Part shown: one piece after another, positions 42,141-52,212 of the stretch
Layout of the letters: each line of letters starts with the position of its first letter
How positions within the stretch are numbered: position 1 is the first letter of the stretch
NCBI RefSeq assembly: GCF_017355525.1
Contig: NZ_CP067395.1
Location: 2,294,001-2,358,000, forward strand
Length of the DNA: 64,000 bases
Direction: 5' to 3'
Source: Lysobacter enzymogenes
GTDB lineage: Bacteria > Pseudomonadota > Gammaproteobacteria > Xanthomonadales > Xanthomonadaceae
Position numbers and translations under genes: made by a program
The notes under the pieces: model-generated
The model's database searches: none
Told to the model about the DNA's origin: nothing
Seen by the model: only the letters and a program-made list of their open reading frames with translations

Positions 42141-42578
42141 TTACTCCTCGATCTTGCCGCCGGCCGCTTCGACAGCGGCCTTGGCGCCGGCGGTAGCCAG
42201 CACGCCCTTGAGCACGAACTTCTTGGTCAGCTCGCCCTTCTTCACGATCTTGGCCTGCTTGGCCGTGCTCGGGACGAGCTTGGCGGCCTTCAGCGCGGCG
42301 AAATCGATCTCGCCGGCTTCCAGCTTGTCCAGCTGGTACAGCAGCACTTCGGCCGTGTCGTTCTTCAGCTTGGAGCGGAAGCCGATCTTCGGCAGACGAC
42401 GCTGCATGGGCATCTGGCCGCCTTCGAAACCGGCCTTGATCTTGCCCTTGCCCGAGCGCGCGAACGAGCCCTTGTGGCCGCGACCGGCGGTCTTGCCCAG
42501 GCCGGAACCGATGCCGCGACCGACGCGGGTACGTTCCTGACGGGCGCCGTCGGCGGGCTTGAGAGTGTTGAGACGCAT
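42141..42578 (-). CDS. rplO: 50S ribosomal protein L15
   Basis: The 145-residue protein has the glycine-rich N-terminal extension ([20 protein letters not shown]) and [15 protein letters not shown] typical of L15, with a C-terminal globular domain ([20 protein letters not shown]). It lies five bases after rpmD. Confidence 0.97.
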   Translation of the reverse strand: MRLNTLKPADGARQERTRVGRGIGSGLGKTAGRGHKGSFARSGKGKIKAGFEGGQMPMQRRLPKIGFRSKLKNDTAEVLLYQLDKLEAGEIDFAALKAAKLVPSTAKQAKIVKKGELTKKFVLKGVLATAGAKAAVEAAGGKIEE

Positions 42579-42583
42579 GGTGA

Positions 42584-42781
42584 TTACTCCTCGACCTGGA
42601 CGAGGTAGTGAACCTTGTTGATCAGGCCGCGAACCTGCGGGCTGTCCTTCAGTTCACGCACATCGTTGAGCTTGTTCAGGCCCAGCGCACGCACCGACAG
42701 GCGGTGACGCGACTGGGTGCCACGCAGACCCTTGACCAGACGCACCTTGACGGTGCCGGTACCGGCTTCGTTCTTAGCCAT
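42584..42781 (-). CDS. rpmD: 50S ribosomal protein L30
   Basis: The 65-residue protein contains the L30 core [23 protein letters not shown] and [16 protein letters not shown]. Its start overlaps the end of rpsE by eight bases, giving translational coupling. Confidence 0.96.
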   Translation of the reverse strand: MAKNEAGTGTVKVRLVKGLRGTQSRHRLSVRALGLNKLNDVRELKDSPQVRGLINKVHYLVQVEE

Positions 42782-43313
42782 TGAGGAGATCCTCCACCTT
42801 CTTGCCGCGCTTCGCGGCGATCTTGGCCGGCGAATGCATGTCGGTGAGGCCCTTCAGCGTGGCGCGGACCAGGTTGATCGGGTTGCGCGAACCGGTGGCC
42901 TTGGCCAGCACGTTCTTGACGCCGACCGCTTCCAGCACGGCGCGCATCGCGCCGCCGGCGATCACGCCGGTACCTTCCGACGCCGGCTGCATGTAGACAT
43001 GCGCCGCGCCGTGGCCCGACTTGACCGCGTGCCACAAGGTGCCGTTGTTGAGCTCGACGTTGTTCATCGCCTTGCGCGCGTATTCCATCGACTTCTGGAT
43101 CGCGACCGGCACTTCGCGCGCCTTGCCGTAGCCGAAGCCGACCTTGCCGTTGCCGTCGCCCACCACCGTCAGCGCGGTGAAGGTGAACTGGCGACCGCCC
43201 TTGACGGTCTTGCTGACGCGGTTGACCGCGATCAGCTTCTCGATCATGCCGTCGTCGATTTCTTCGCGGTTGCGATCGCGATCGCGGCCCCGCGGGGCTC
43301 TGTCGTCTGCCAT
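42774..43313 (-). CDS. rpsE: 30S ribosomal protein S5
   Basis: The 179-residue protein has the double-stranded-RNA-binding-like N-domain ([36 protein letters not shown]) and the C-terminal domain ([43 protein letters not shown]). The N-terminus is extended and rich in Arg/Asp ([19 protein letters not shown]). It follows a 209-base gap after rplR that is unusual in this operon. Confidence 0.97.
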   Translation of the reverse strand: MADDRAPRGRDRDRNREEIDDGMIEKLIAVNRVSKTVKGGRQFTFTALTVVGDGNGKVGFGYGKAREVPVAIQKSMEYARKAMNNVELNNGTLWHAVKSGHGAAHVYMQPASEGTGVIAGGAMRAVLEAVGVKNVLAKATGSRNPINLVRATLKGLTDMHSPAKIAAKRGKKVEDLLNG

Positions 43314-43522
43314 TTCGATAATCTCGTTGATTGAAGGAATTTGCGGCGTCGCCGCTTATGGTTGTGAAGTACTTCGGGTGCAGCGCCGGCCGTGGCAACC
43401 CGCGACCGGGCCCGACGCGATCCGCGTCGGCGGATGAAACTGTTCGTGTCCGAAGGCGTGGAGACGGATCCCCACGCTTTCAAGTCCGGATGCGGCCGCG
43501 CTGCGAAACAGCGCGCGCCGGA
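43314..43522 (-). other. Enlarged intergenic gap between rplR and rpsE
   Basis: This gap is normally about 10-15 bases in bacteria. Here its 209 bases carry a hairpin with a TTTCG loop (CGCGCTG/CAGCGCG, about 43498-43516). A second hairpin pairs GCGTGGGGA with TCTCCACGC near 43457-43477. No ORF is credible. Confidence 0.55.
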
Positions 43523-43876
43523 TCAGAACTGCAGACCGCCTTCGCGCGCGGCGTCGGCCAGCGCCTTGATGCGGCCGTGGTAGCGGTAGCCCGAACGGTC
43601 GAACGCGACCTTTTCGATGCCGGCGGCCTTGGCGCGCTCGGCGATCATCTTGCCGACCTTGACGGCGGCATCGGCGTTCTTGCCGTTCTTCAGGCCTTCC
43701 TTGACGTCGGCCTGCACGGTCGAGGCGGTGGCCAGGACCTTGGAGCCGTCGGCGGTGAAGACCTGGGCGTACAGGTGCTGACCGGTGCGCAGCACGGTCA
43801 GGCGGGCGACGCCGAGGTTGCGGATGTGCGAGCGGGTCGACTTGGCGCGACGCAGGCGAGCGGTGTTCTTGTTCAT
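43523..43876 (-). CDS. rplR: 50S ribosomal protein L18
   Basis: The 117-residue 5S-rRNA-binding protein has [80 protein letters not shown], the classic L18 C-terminus. It is 66 bases after rplF. Confidence 0.97.
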   Translation of the reverse strand: MNKNTARLRRAKSTRSHIRNLGVARLTVLRTGQHLYAQVFTADGSKVLATASTVQADVKEGLKNGKNADAAVKVGKMIAERAKAAGIEKVAFDRSGYRYHGRIKALADAAREGGLQF

Positions 43877-43942
43877 GTTCTGATCTCCGAAAGCTGAAGA
43901 CTTGGAATGTCGGGGCCGGCCCGGGGACCGGCGCCCTACCCG

Positions 43943-44470
43943 TTAAGCCTTCTTGGCTTCCTTGCGGATGATGACTTCGCCGGCGTACTTCACACCCTTG
44001 CCCTTATAGGGCTCCGGCGGACGGAAACCGCGAATCTTGGCGGCGACTTCGCCCACGCGCTGCTTGTCCGCGCCCTGGACCAGGATTTCGGTCTGGGTCG
44101 GAGCGGCGAGAGTGATGCCTTCCGGGGCCTGGAACACGACCGGGTGCGAGAAACCCAGCGACAGGCTGAGGTCCTTGCCCTGCATCGCGGCGCGGTAACC
44201 GACGCCGACCAGCTCGAGCTTGCGCTCGAAACCTTCCGACACGCCCTTGACCATGTTGGCCAGGATCGCGCGCAGGGTGCCGGTCAGCGGGATCAGCGCG
44301 GCGTCTTCGACGGCGAAGACCGCTTCGTTGTTCTCGATCTTGAGGTTGATCGCGGCGGGCTTGGCGATGGTCAGCGAGCCCTTCGGGCCCTTGGCGACGA
44401 TCGACTCGGCCTGCACGTTGACTTCGACGCCCTTCGGCAGGGCGATCGGCTTCTTGGCAACTCGGGACAT
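43943..44470 (-). CDS. rplF: 50S ribosomal protein L6
   Basis: The 175-residue protein has two L6 domains: an N-terminal one starting [17 protein letters not shown] and a C-terminal one with [23 protein letters not shown] and [19 protein letters not shown]. It sits near the sarcin-ricin loop and factor-binding site. Confidence 0.97.
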   Translation of the reverse strand: MSRVAKKPIALPKGVEVNVQAESIVAKGPKGSLTIAKPAAINLKIENNEAVFAVEDAALIPLTGTLRAILANMVKGVSEGFERKLELVGVGYRAAMQGKDLSLSLGFSHPVVFQAPEGITLAAPTQTEILVQGADKQRVGEVAAKIRGFRPPEPYKGKGVKYAGEVIIRKEAKKA

Positions 44471-44485
44471 GGTTTCGTTACTCCC

Positions 44486-44884
44486 TTAGGCCACGAAGCA
44501 CAGGACTTCACCGCCGACGCCCTGCTGGCGCGCCTGCGCATCGGTCATGATGCCCTTGGAGGTGGAGATGATGGCGACGCCCAGGCCGCCGAGGACCTTG
44601 GGCAGATCGGCCTTGCCGCGGTACTGGCGCAGGCCCGAGCGGGAGTAGCGCTGGAGGCGCTCGATCACCGGCTTGCCTTCGTAGTACTTCAGCGAGATTT
44701 CGAGTTCGGACTTGCCCGGGGCGACCTCGGTCACGCGGGAGTCCAGGATGTAACCCTCTTCCTTCAGCACGGCGGCGATGGCCACCTTCACCTTGGAAGA
44801 CGGCATCTTCACCGTCTGCTTGCGCACAGCGGCCGCATTCTTGATGCGGACCAGCATGTCGGCGATGGGATCAGTCATGCTCAT
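44486..44884 (-). CDS. rpsH: 30S ribosomal protein S8
   Basis: The 132-residue protein has [23 protein letters not shown] and the C-terminal [26 protein letters not shown]. Two ATG codons lie six bases apart (44884 and 44878). The first is better spaced from AGGTGA and is kept, but the second matches the common family start. In E. coli S8 represses the spc operon. Confidence 0.96.
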   Translation of the reverse strand: MSMTDPIADMLVRIKNAAAVRKQTVKMPSSKVKVAIAAVLKEEGYILDSRVTEVAPGKSELEISLKYYEGKPVIERLQRYSRSGLRQYRGKADLPKVLGGLGVAIISTSKGIMTDAQARQQGVGGEVLCFVA

Positions 44885-45062
44885 TGAATATCACCTATGA
44901 GTAGCACCGATATCCGCGGGATTGCGAATTTCAGTTGTCTTTGCAGCCTTACAACAACGCCAGCGCGGCCCGAAGGCCGCGCTGGGGACACGGGCCGAAG
45001 CCCGGGGAGCCGGCAACTATACCAGACTTTTTGGGCCTGGCCGGCTGCCGGCGCTGGATCGC
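44885..45062 (-). other. Gap with strong hairpin between rpsN and rpsH
   Basis: The 178-base gap contains an 11-bp perfect stem (CCAGCGCGGCC/GGCCGCGCTGG, 44960-44985) with a TTCG loop in the transcript. Only GTTGTTGT follows it, so it looks more like a processing or attenuation site than a full terminator. Confidence 0.6.
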
Positions 45063-45368
45063 TTACCAGCTGGCCTTGCGCAGGCCCGGCACATCGCCGC
45101 GCATGGTGGCTTCGCGCAGCTTGTTGCGGCCGAGGCCGAACTTCTGGTAGACGCCGCGCGAACGGCCGGTCAGGGCGCAACGGTTGCGCTGACGGCTCGG
45201 CGAGGAGTCGCGCGGCAGCTTCTGCAGCTTGACCACCGCGTCCATCTTGTCTTCGTACGAAGACGCGTCGCTGGCGATGATCTTCTTCAGCGAGTCGCGC
45301 TTGGCCGCGAACTTCTTCGCCAGCTTGGCCCGCTTGAGGTCGCGGTTGACCATGGAGGTCTTAGCCAT
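45063..45368 (-). CDS. rpsN: 30S ribosomal protein S14
   Basis: The 101-residue protein is the long, zinc-free S14 type (no CxxC pair). It begins [20 protein letters not shown] and ends with the rRNA-binding segment [39 protein letters not shown]. It lies 15 bases after rplE. Confidence 0.97.
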   Translation of the reverse strand: MAKTSMVNRDLKRAKLAKKFAAKRDSLKKIIASDASSYEDKMDAVVKLQKLPRDSSPSRQRNRCALTGRSRGVYQKFGLGRNKLREATMRGDVPGLRKASW

Positions 45369-45383
45369 TGTTCAATCCTAGCC

Positions 45384-45926
45384 TCAGTTACGGAACGGGA
45401 AGCGGAAGGCTTCGAGCAGGGCCTTGGCCTCGGCATCGGTCTTCGCGGTCGTGGTGATCGCGATGTCCATGCCGCGCAGGGCGTCGACCTGATCGAAGTC
45501 GATTTCCGGGAAGATGATCTGTTCCTTGACGCCCATGTTGTAGTTGCCGCGGCCGTCGAACGAACGGCCCGACACGCCGCGGAAGTCGCGGACGCGCGGC
45601 AGCGAGATGTTGATCAGGCGGTCCAGGAACTCGAACATCTTGGCGCGGCGCAGGGTGACCTTGGCGCCGATCGGCCAGCCGTCGCGGATCTTGAACGAAG
45701 CCACCGACACGCGGGACTTGGTCACGATCGGCTTCTGGCCGGCGATCTTGGTCATGTCCGCAACGGCATTTTCCAGGATCTTCTTGTTGGTGGCGGCTTC
45801 GCCCACGCCCATGTTCAGCGTGATCTTGACGAGGCGCGGCACTTCCATCGGGTTCTTGTAGCCGAACTTTTCGGTCAGCGCGGGAACCACTTCTTTCTTG
45901 TAAAACTCTTCGAGCCGGGTGGTCAT
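45384..45926 (-). CDS. rplE: 50S ribosomal protein L5
   Basis: The 180-residue 5S-binding protein has [16 protein letters not shown], the [25 protein letters not shown] segment, [28 protein letters not shown] and the terminal [15 protein letters not shown]. It is 11 bases after rplX. Confidence 0.97.
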   Translation of the reverse strand: MTTRLEEFYKKEVVPALTEKFGYKNPMEVPRLVKITLNMGVGEAATNKKILENAVADMTKIAGQKPIVTKSRVSVASFKIRDGWPIGAKVTLRRAKMFEFLDRLINISLPRVRDFRGVSGRSFDGRGNYNMGVKEQIIFPEIDFDQVDALRGMDIAITTTAKTDAEAKALLEAFRFPFRN

Positions 45927-45937
45927 CTCAGCATTCC

Positions 45938-46252
45938 TCAGGCGTCAACCGCCTCACCGCTGGAGCGGAACACACGCAGTTTGCGTCCATCCTCCAGCAC
46001 CTTGAAACCGATGCGTTCGCCCTTGCCGGTGGCCGGGTTGAACAGCATGACGTTGGAAATGTGGATCGGCGCTTCGCGCTCCACCACGCCGCCCGGCTGG
46101 TTGGCCTGCGGATTCGGCTTGGTGTGGCGCTTGACGATGTTGATGTTCGACACGACGACCTTGTCGCCGAGCACGCGCACCACATCGCCCTTCTTGCCCT
46201 TGTCCTTGCCGGCGGTGACGATCACCTGATCGCCCTTCTTGATACGGTTCAT
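45938..46252 (-). CDS. rplX: 50S ribosomal protein L24
   Basis: The 104-residue assembly-initiator protein has the KOW motif ([25 protein letters not shown]) and [40 protein letters not shown] split across the usual core. It is 16 bases after rplN. Confidence 0.97.
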   Translation of the reverse strand: MNRIKKGDQVIVTAGKDKGKKGDVVRVLGDKVVVSNINIVKRHTKPNPQANQPGGVVEREAPIHISNVMLFNPATGKGERIGFKVLEDGRKLRVFRSSGEAVDA

Positions 46253-46268
46253 GGTCTAGTTCCTCCGC

Positions 46269-46637
46269 TCAGAGCACTTCAGGCGCGAGCGAGACGATCT
46301 TCATGAACTTCTCCGAGCGCAGCTCGCGAGTCACGGGTCCGAAGATACGGGTGCCGATCGGCTCATGCTTGTTGTTGAGCAACACCGCAGCGTTGCCATC
46401 GAAGCGGATCAGCGAACCGTCCGGACGGCGCACGCCCTTGCGGGTGCGGACCACGACGGCGTCGTAGACGTCGCCCTTCTTGACCTTGCCGCGCGGAATC
46501 GCATCCTTCACGGTGACCTTGATGATGTCGCCAATGTGCGCGTAACGGCGCTTGGAGCCGCCGAGCACCTTGATGCACATCACTTCTTTAGCACCGGAGT
46601 TGTCGGCCACGCCGAGGTAGCTTTGCATCTGGATCAT
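46269..46637 (-). CDS. rplN: 50S ribosomal protein L14
   Basis: The 122-residue intersubunit-bridge protein begins [20 protein letters not shown] and contains [29 protein letters not shown] and the C-terminal [24 protein letters not shown]. Length and sequence are canonical. Confidence 0.98.
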   Translation of the reverse strand: MIQMQSYLGVADNSGAKEVMCIKVLGGSKRRYAHIGDIIKVTVKDAIPRGKVKKGDVYDAVVVRTRKGVRRPDGSLIRFDGNAAVLLNNKHEPIGTRIFGPVTRELRSEKFMKIVSLAPEVL

Positions 46638-46651
46638 GGTTCAGCCTCCTC

Positions 46652-46921
46652 TTATTCGGCCACGCGGCTGACGATCTCAACCACGCTCCAGTTCTTGGTC
46701 TTGGACAGGGGAGCGATCTCCTTCACGCGCACGATGTCGCCTTCCTTGCAGGCGTTGTCGGCGTCGTGGGCGTGGAGCTTGGTCGAGCGACGGATGTACT
46801 TGCCGTACAGCGCGTGCTTGACCTGGCGCTCGACGAGCACGGTGACGGTCTTGTCCATCTTGTTGCTGACGACCCGGCCTTCAACCGTGCGGACAGCCTT
46901 CTCTGTGTTGTTGTCGGTCAT
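46652..46921 (-). CDS. rpsQ: 30S ribosomal protein S17
   Basis: The 89-residue OB-fold protein has [38 protein letters not shown] and [24 protein letters not shown]. It is nine bases after rpmC. Confidence 0.97.
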   Translation of the reverse strand: MTDNNTEKAVRTVEGRVVSNKMDKTVTVLVERQVKHALYGKYIRRSTKLHAHDADNACKEGDIVRVKEIAPLSKTKNWSVVEIVSRVAE

Positions 46922-46930
46922 GGCGGGTCC

Positions 46931-47116
46931 TTACTTCTTCTCGCCCAGCAGCATGTTGACGCGAGCGATCTCGCGACGCACGCGGCGGGCTTCATGGGTC
47001 TTGGCGAGCTGGCCCGTGGCCTTCTGCATGCGCAGGGCGAAGCCCTCCTTGTGCAGCTCGGCCAGATGAGCCTTCAGCTCGTCGGCGGACTTCCCGCGCA
47101 GTTGCTTGAGTTCCAT
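46931..47116 (-). CDS. rpmC: 50S ribosomal protein L29
   Basis: The 61-residue two-helix protein reads [21 protein letters not shown] and ends [18 protein letters not shown], near the tunnel exit. Its ATG shares one base with the rplP stop (TAATG), so the two are coupled. Confidence 0.97.
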   Translation of the reverse strand: MELKQLRGKSADELKAHLAELHKEGFALRMQKATGQLAKTHEARRVRREIARVNMLLGEKK

Positions 47117-47529
47117 TAGCGCACCGTCCGGGTAACGAAAGTGGTGGTCACCGAGAGCTTGGCGGCGGCCAGGCGGAACGCTTCGCGCGCCACGTCTTCG
47201 GCCACACCTTCGATCTCGTAAATCATGCGACCGGGCTGGATCTGCGCGACCCAGTACTCGACGTTGCCCTTACCGGAGCCCATTCGGACTTCGATCGGCT
47301 TCTTGGTGATCGGCTTGTCCGGGAACACGCGGATCCACATCTTGCCGCCGCGCTTGACGTAGCGGCTGATCGAGCGGCGGGCCGCTTCGATCTGGCGAGC
47401 GGTGAGCTGGCCGTGGGCGGTCGCCTTGAGGCCGTACTCGCCGAAGCTGACAGCGTTGCCGCTCCAGCTCAGGCCCTCGTTACGGCCCTTGTGTACCTTG
47501 CGGTACTTGGTTCGCTTGGGTTGCAGCAT
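47116..47529 (-). CDS. rplP: 50S ribosomal protein L16
   Basis: The 137-residue A-site protein has [64 protein letters not shown] and [22 protein letters not shown]. The loop reaching the peptidyl-transferase region is intact. Confidence 0.97.
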   Translation of the reverse strand: MLQPKRTKYRKVHKGRNEGLSWSGNAVSFGEYGLKATAHGQLTARQIEAARRSISRYVKRGGKMWIRVFPDKPITKKPIEVRMGSGKGNVEYWVAQIQPGRMIYEIEGVAEDVAREAFRLAAAKLSVTTTFVTRTVR

Positions 47530-47535
47530 GGCGGA

Positions 47536-48297
47536 TTACCTCTGTTCGCGGGCAGGACGGCCCGAGCGGTCGTTGCGATCGCCGCGGTCGCCGCGATCGC
47601 CGCGGTCGCCACGGTCACCACGCTCGTTGCGCGGCGAATCGTCCTGCTTCTCCTGGCCGACCTGAGCGAAATCGAACACTTCGCCCTTGTAGATCCAGGT
47701 CTTGATGCCGATGATGCCGTAGGTCGTCTTGGCTTCGGCGAAGCCGTAGTCGATGTCGGCGCGCAGGGTGTGCAGCGGCACGCGGCCTTCGCGGTACCAC
47801 TCCGAACGCGCGATCTCGGCGCCGTTCAGACGGCCGGCGACGTTGACCTTGATGCCCAGCGCGCCGAGGCGCATCGCGTTGCCGACCGCGCGCTTCATCG
47901 CGCGGCGGAACATGATGCGGCGCTCGAGCTGCTGCGCGATCGATTCGGCGACCAGCTGCGCGTCGAGTTCCGGCTTGCGGACCTCGGTCACGTTGATGTG
48001 CGCCGGAACGCCCATCAGGTTGCTGACTTCCTTGCGCAGCTTCTCGATGTCCTCGCCGCGCTTGCCGATCACCACGCCCGGACGGGCGGTGTGGATCGTC
48101 ACGCGGGCGTTGTTCGCCGGACGCTCGATGAAGATCTTCGAGATGCCGGCCTGAGCCAGCTTCTTGCGCAGCATGTCGCGAACCTTCAGGTCAGCCGCCA
48201 GGTACTCGGCGTACTGCTTCTTGTTGGCGAACCACTTGGAATTCCAATCCTTGGCGATGCCCAGGCGGATTCCGGTCGGATGAACTTTATGACCCAT
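47536..48297 (-). CDS. rpsC: 30S ribosomal protein S3 with RGD-repeat tail
   Basis: The 253-residue protein starts [20 protein letters not shown], has the KH motif ([17 protein letters not shown]) and the C-terminal S3 domain ([53 protein letters not shown]). It is about 20 residues longer than common S3. The extra tail is low complexity: [18 protein letters not shown], then [12 protein letters not shown], encoded by tandem GATCGCCGCG/GGTCGCC-like DNA at about 47575-47632. S3 lies at the mRNA entry and has helicase activity with S4 and S5. Confidence 0.96.
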   Translation of the reverse strand: MGHKVHPTGIRLGIAKDWNSKWFANKKQYAEYLAADLKVRDMLRKKLAQAGISKIFIERPANNARVTIHTARPGVVIGKRGEDIEKLRKEVSNLMGVPAHINVTEVRKPELDAQLVAESIAQQLERRIMFRRAMKRAVGNAMRLGALGIKVNVAGRLNGAEIARSEWYREGRVPLHTLRADIDYGFAEAKTTYGIIGIKTWIYKGEVFDFAQVGQEKQDDSPRNERGDRGDRGDRGDRGDRNDRSGRPAREQR

Positions 48298-48310
48298 TGT
48301 CTACTCCGCC

Positions 48311-48646
48311 TTACTTGCCGGCGCCCACAACCACAGTGATGTGGCTGGTGCGCTTGAGGATGCGGGTGCCGCGGCCCTTCGCACGCGCCATGAAGCGCTT
48401 AAGTGCGGGACCCTCGTCAACCATGATGGTCTTGACCTTGAGATCGTCGACGTCGGCGCCCTGGTTGTTCTCGGCGTTGGCGATGGCGGACTCCACGACC
48501 TTGCGGATCAGTGCAGCAGCCTTCTTGTCCGAGAACTTCAGCAGGTTGACGGCGCGCTCGGCGGACAGACCGCGCACCTGGTCGGCGACCAGGCGGGCCT
48601 TCTGCGGGGAGATGCGCGCGGTGCGCAGGATTGCTTTCGCTTCCAT
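48311..48646 (-). CDS. rplV: 50S ribosomal protein L22
   Basis: The 111-residue tunnel-lining protein begins [20 protein letters not shown] and carries the beta-hairpin tip [23 protein letters not shown] longer frame runs into rpsS, and an ATG two codons upstream abuts AAGGAG. The ATG at 48644-48646 has the proper spacing and gives the family start. Confidence 0.96.
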   Translation of the reverse strand: MEAKAILRTARISPQKARLVADQVRGLSAERAVNLLKFSDKKAAALIRKVVESAIANAENNQGADVDDLKVKTIMVDEGPALKRFMARAKGRGTRILKRTSHITVVVGAGK

Positions 48647-48656
48647 GGTCATCTCC

Positions 48657-48926
48657 TTACTTGCCCGACTTCTTGTCGCCGCCATGACCCTTGAACGTCC
48701 GGGTCAGAGCGAATTCGCCAAGCTTGTGGCCGACCATGTTCTCGTTGACCAGCACCGGGATGTGGTTCTTGCCGTTGTGCACGGCAATGGTGAAACCGAT
48801 CATCTCGGGGAGGATCATGGAACGGCGCGACCAAGTCTTGATCGGCTTCTTGTTGTTGCCCGCGGTCTCCACCTTCTTCGCGAGATGGTGGTCGACGAAC
48901 GGACCCTTTTTGAGTGAACGTGCCAT
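48657..48926 (-). CDS. rpsS: 30S ribosomal protein S19
   Basis: The 89-residue head protein has [42 protein letters not shown] and HVL-type C-terminal [20 protein letters not shown]. It lies six bases after rplB. Confidence 0.98.
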   Translation of the reverse strand: MARSLKKGPFVDHHLAKKVETAGNNKKPIKTWSRRSMILPEMIGFTIAVHNGKNHIPVLVNENMVGHKLGEFALTRTFKGHGGDKKSGK

Positions 48927-48932
48927 GGCCGA

Positions 48933-49760
48933 TTAACCCCTGCGATCGCGCACGATGAATTGCGTGGTGCGCTTGTTCTTGCGCGTCTTGTAACCCTTGG
49001 TCGGAACACCCCACGGGGTGACCGGATGCGGGTTGCCCTGGCCAGCCTTCGCCTCGCCGCCACCGTGCGGGTGATCGACGGGGTTCATGGCGGCGCCGCG
49101 GACGGTCGGCTTGATGCCGCGCCAACGCTTGGCGCCGGCCTTGCCGAGCTTCTCGAGGCTGTGCTCGTCGTTGCCGACTTCGCCAATGGTGGCGCGGCAC
49201 TCGACCGGCACCTTGCGCATTTCGCCGGAGCGAAGACGCAGCGTGGCGTAGCCCTGCTCGCGAGCGACCAGGTAGGCGCTGGCGCCGGCCGCACGGGCCA
49301 GCTGGGCGCCCTTGCCCGGCTTCATCTCGACGCAGCACACGGTCGAACCGACCGGCACGTTGCTCAGCGGCAGCGTGTTGCCCACCTTGATGGGCGCGTC
49401 GCGGCCGGCGATGACCTGATCGCCGTCCTTCAGGCCCTTCGGGGCGATGATGTAACGGCGCTCGCCATCGACGTAGCACAGCAGCGCGATGTGCGCGGTG
49501 CGGTTGGGATCGTATTCGATCCGCTCCACGCGCGCCGGAATGCCTTCCTTGTCGCGCTTGAAGTCGATGATGCGGTAGTGCTGCTTGTGACCGCCGCCGA
49601 TGTGGCGGGTGGTGATGCGGCCATGGTGGTTACGACCGCCGGTCTTGCTCTGCTTTTCGATCAGGGCCGCGTGCGGCGCGCCCTTGTGCAGGCCCGGGGT
49701 CACGACGCGGACCGCATTGCGGCGGCCGGCGGAAGTGGGCTTGAAAGTCATCAATGCCAT
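48933..49760 (-). CDS. rplB: 50S ribosomal protein L2
   Basis: The 275-residue primary 23S-binding protein contains [54 protein letters not shown] and the peptidyl-transferase histidine region [20 protein letters not shown]. The C-terminus [17 protein letters not shown] is canonical. Confidence 0.98.
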   Translation of the reverse strand: MALMTFKPTSAGRRNAVRVVTPGLHKGAPHAALIEKQSKTGGRNHHGRITTRHIGGGHKQHYRIIDFKRDKEGIPARVERIEYDPNRTAHIALLCYVDGERRYIIAPKGLKDGDQVIAGRDAPIKVGNTLPLSNVPVGSTVCCVEMKPGKGAQLARAAGASAYLVAREQGYATLRLRSGEMRKVPVECRATIGEVGNDEHSLEKLGKAGAKRWRGIKPTVRGAAMNPVDHPHGGGEAKAGQGNPHPVTPWGVPTKGYKTRKNKRTTQFIVRDRRG

Positions 49761-49770
49761 GGGTCTTTCC

Positions 49771-50076
49771 TCAGGCCTTGGCCATCACGTCGATCGACTG
49801 GCCGTCGGCCAGCTTCACGTACGCCTTGCGCCAGTCGCCGCGGCGGCCCATGCGGTTACGGAAGGCCTTGTTCTTGCCCTTCACGTTGACCACATTGACG
49901 GCCTCGACCTTGACGTCGAACAGCTTTTCCACGGCGACCTTGATGTCGGCCTTGGTGGCTTCGTTCGAGACTTCGAAGACGTATTGGTTGGAAACTTCCT
50001 GCAGACGGGCGGTCTTTTCGGACACGCGCGGCGCGCGGATGATGCTGTAGAGCTTGGCGTCGTTCATGCCAGCCAC
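49771..50076 (-). CDS. rplW: 50S ribosomal protein L23
   Basis: The 101-residue protein at the tunnel exit, docking site for trigger factor and SRP, has [35 protein letters not shown], then [37 protein letters not shown]. It overlaps rplD by 13 bases. Confidence 0.97.
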   Translation of the reverse strand: MAGMNDAKLYSIIRAPRVSEKTARLQEVSNQYVFEVSNEATKADIKVAVEKLFDVKVEAVNVVNVKGKNKAFRNRMGRRGDWRKAYVKLADGQSIDVMAKA

Positions 50077-50675
50077 TCCTCGATCTTCTTGACCGCATCG
50101 CTGGTGAGCACGACCGAGTCGGCGCCGACGAGGGCGACCGGATCCAGGCCCTGGACATCACGCACTTCGACGTACGGCAGGTTGCGGGCCGAGAGGTACA
50201 GGTTCTCGGTGGCCTCTTCGGTGACGATCAGCGGACGGCGGCCGACTTCCAGGCTCTTGAGCTTTTCGATCAGGCCCTTGGTCTTCGGCGCGTCGATGTC
50301 GAAGCTCTCGACGACCTTGATGCGGCCCTGGCGGTTCAGCTCGGACAGGATCGCGGCGATCGCGGCGCGGTACATCTTGCGGTTGACCTTCTGCGCGAAG
50401 CTGCGCGGCTTGGCCGCGAAGGTCACGCCGCCGCCGACGAAGATCGGAGCGGTCAGAGCGCCGTGACGGGCGCCGCCGCCCTTCTGCTTCTTCGACTTCT
50501 TGGTGGTGCCGTTGACTTCGGAGCGGGTCTTCTGGGCCTTGGTGCCCGAACGACCGGCGTTGCGATAGGCGACGACGACCTGGTGGACCAGATCTTCGCT
50601 GAATTCGCGGCCGAAGATCTCGTCGGAGACCGACAGAGTCTTGGTGCTGTTGTTGATGGCGAGTTCCATCGTCAT
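50064..50675 (-). CDS. rplD: 50S ribosomal protein L4
   Basis: The 203-residue protein has the extended tunnel loop ([31 protein letters not shown]) and the globular C-domain ending in [12 protein letters not shown]. In E. coli L4 represses the S10 operon by acting on its leader; a long leader precedes rpsJ here. It lies six bases after rplC. Confidence 0.97.
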   Translation of the reverse strand: MTMELAINNSTKTLSVSDEIFGREFSEDLVHQVVVAYRNAGRSGTKAQKTRSEVNGTTKKSKKQKGGGARHGALTAPIFVGGGVTFAAKPRSFAQKVNRKMYRAAIAAILSELNRQGRIKVVESFDIDAPKTKGLIEKLKSLEVGRRPLIVTEEATENLYLSARNLPYVEVRDVQGLDPVALVGADSVVLTSDAVKKIEEWLA

Positions 50676-50681
50676 CTCTCC

Positions 50682-51335
50682 TTATGCCTTGCTCGAGGGA
50701 CGGACGATCACGTCGCCACCCGGCGCGCCCGGCACCGCGCCCTTGATCGCGATCAGGCCGCGCTCGGCGTCGACCTTGACCACTTCAAGACGCTGGGTGC
50801 TCTGCTGGACGGCGCCCATGTGGCCGGACATCTTCTTGCCCGGGAAAACTCGGCCCGGCGTCTGGCGCTGGCCGATGGAGCCCGGCGAACGGTGCGACAG
50901 CGAGTTACCGTGCGTCGCGTCGCCCATGCGGAAGTTCCAGCGCTTGATCGTGCCCTGGAAGCCCTTGCCCTTGGTGACGCCCTGGACGTCGACCAGCTGG
51001 CCGGCGCTGAAGATGTCGGCCTTGATTTCGCCGCCGACTTCGAACGCGCCGATCTGGTCGGCTTCCACGCGCAGCTCCCACAGGCCGCGACCGGCTTCGA
51101 CCTTCGCCTTGGCGAGGTGACCGGCTTCGGGCTTGTTGACGAGCGCGGCGCGGCGCACGCCGACCGTCACCTGCACGGCGCTGTAGCCGTCGGTGTCTTC
51201 GGTCTTGATCTGGGTAATGCGGTTCGGAGTGGCCTCGATGAGGGTCACCGGAACCGACTTGCCGTCTTCGGTGAAGAAACGGCTCATGCCGGCCTTGCGA
51301 CCGACGATGCCCAACGAATACTTCTTCGCGGTCAT
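50682..51335 (-). CDS. rplC: 50S ribosomal protein L3
   Basis: The 217-residue assembly-initiator protein begins [25 protein letters not shown] after a short N-terminus. It has the central extension with [34 protein letters not shown], and [20 protein letters not shown]. The glutamine in the GSIGQ loop is the site methylated by PrmB in other bacteria. Confidence 0.97.
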   Translation of the reverse strand: MTAKKYSLGIVGRKAGMSRFFTEDGKSVPVTLIEATPNRITQIKTEDTDGYSAVQVTVGVRRAALVNKPEAGHLAKAKVEAGRGLWELRVEADQIGAFEVGGEIKADIFSAGQLVDVQGVTKGKGFQGTIKRWNFRMGDATHGNSLSHRSPGSIGQRQTPGRVFPGKKMSGHMGAVQQSTQRLEVVKVDAERGLIAIKGAVPGAPGGDVIVRPSSKA

Positions 51336-51345
51336 AGTGGTTGCC

Positions 51346-51657
51346 TCAGGTCAGCTTGATCTGGACATCAACGCCAGCCGCGAGTTCGAGCTTCATCAGC
51401 GCGTCCACGGTCTTGTCGTTGGGGTCGACGATGTCGAGCACGCGCTTGTGCGTGCGGGTCTCGTACTGGTCGCGCGCGTCCTTGTCGACGTGCGGGGAGA
51501 CGAGAACGGTGTAGCGCTCGATCTTGGTCGGCAGCGGGATCGGGCCGCGCACTTGCGCGCCGGTCCGCTTGGCCGTTTCGACGATCTCGCTGGCCGAGCG
51601 GTCGATCAGACGATGATCGTACGCTTTGAGCCGGATCCGGATCTTTTGGTCCGCCAT
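51346..51657 (-). CDS. rpsJ: 30S ribosomal protein S10
   Basis: The 103-residue protein, also the NusE transcription factor, reads [20 protein letters not shown] and continues with [44 protein letters not shown]. The frame extends 24 codons further upstream, but the ATG at 51655-51657 is the family start. It is the first gene of the S10 operon, about 310 bases after its predicted transcription start. Confidence 0.97.
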   Translation of the reverse strand: MADQKIRIRLKAYDHRLIDRSASEIVETAKRTGAQVRGPIPLPTKIERYTVLVSPHVDKDARDQYETRTHKRVLDIVDPNDKTVDALMKLELAAGVDVQIKLT

Positions 51658-52070
51658 GAACGGAATTCCTTGGTTGAAAGAGCGACGGGACGGCTTCTGG
51701 GTGCGCCGGCCCCACGAAAACGCAAACACTCCAGGGCAACACCCTCGCCCCGGAGCTTCCTTGCCTGGAAAAGCTAAGGCGGCCCGGTTTCCCGGCCCGC
51801 CCAGACTGAGCAGAACGCACGAAAGGCCCCGTTACTGTTCCTTGGTTGCCAGAAGGCCCGGAACGTACGGAGCTGCCGTGCGACATATCCCTGTCTGGCG
51901 AATACGAGGGACGTCCTGTTCCTCATTTCGCTGGTTGTGCCGGCCCGGAAAAAACAGGGCTGGCACGGTGGTCGCGCATTCTAGCGGCATTAGCGGGGGA
52001 GATGCAACACCCCTGCCCTGCGGGATCGCGGACCGGCTCTCGGCGCCGTTCATGGAGCTGAGGAGCCTGA
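51658..52070 (-). other. S10 operon leader region
   Basis: The region between rpsJ and the tuf terminator has no credible gene. It contains the promoter at 51978-52007, giving a transcribed leader of about 310 nt. That is longer than the E. coli leader regulated by L4, and several inverted segments suggest folding. Confidence 0.55.
51978..52007 (-). promoter_or_regulatory. Sigma70 promoter of the S10 operon
   Basis: On the minus strand TTGCAT (52002-52007) is followed after 18 bases by TAGAAT (51978-51983). It lies between the tuf terminator and rpsJ and is the best promoter in that gap. Confidence 0.7.
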
Positions 52071-52102
52071 AAAAAGCCGCGGCGGCCAGATGGCCGCCGC
52101 GG
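52070..52102 (-). terminator. Intrinsic terminator of the str operon (after tuf)
   Basis: A 12-bp perfect stem (CCGCGGCGGCCA/TGGCCGCCGCGG, 52077-52102) is followed on the minus strand by CTTTTTT. It lies about 110 bases past the tuf stop. Confidence 0.92.
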
Positions 52103-52146
52103 GATCTTTTCGCCTGAGACTTCGGAGCGGAGTCCTCGTCTCTGGG

Positions 52147-52212
52147 TCCCCGCTTGCGCGGGGATGACGATTCGGCAAAGCCGTGCGCGCTATGCGCGCA
52201 CGGGCCGAATCG
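52147..52212 (-). repeat. Hairpins immediately downstream of tuf
   Basis: A near-perfect 19-bp hairpin occupies 52168-52212 (arms CGATTCGGC+CCGTGCGCGC and the complement, TAT loop, AAAG bulge) and abuts the tuf stop codon. A second palindrome, TCCCCGCTTGCGCGGGGA, lies at 52147-52164 and resembles a common xanthomonad intergenic repeat. Confidence 0.75.
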
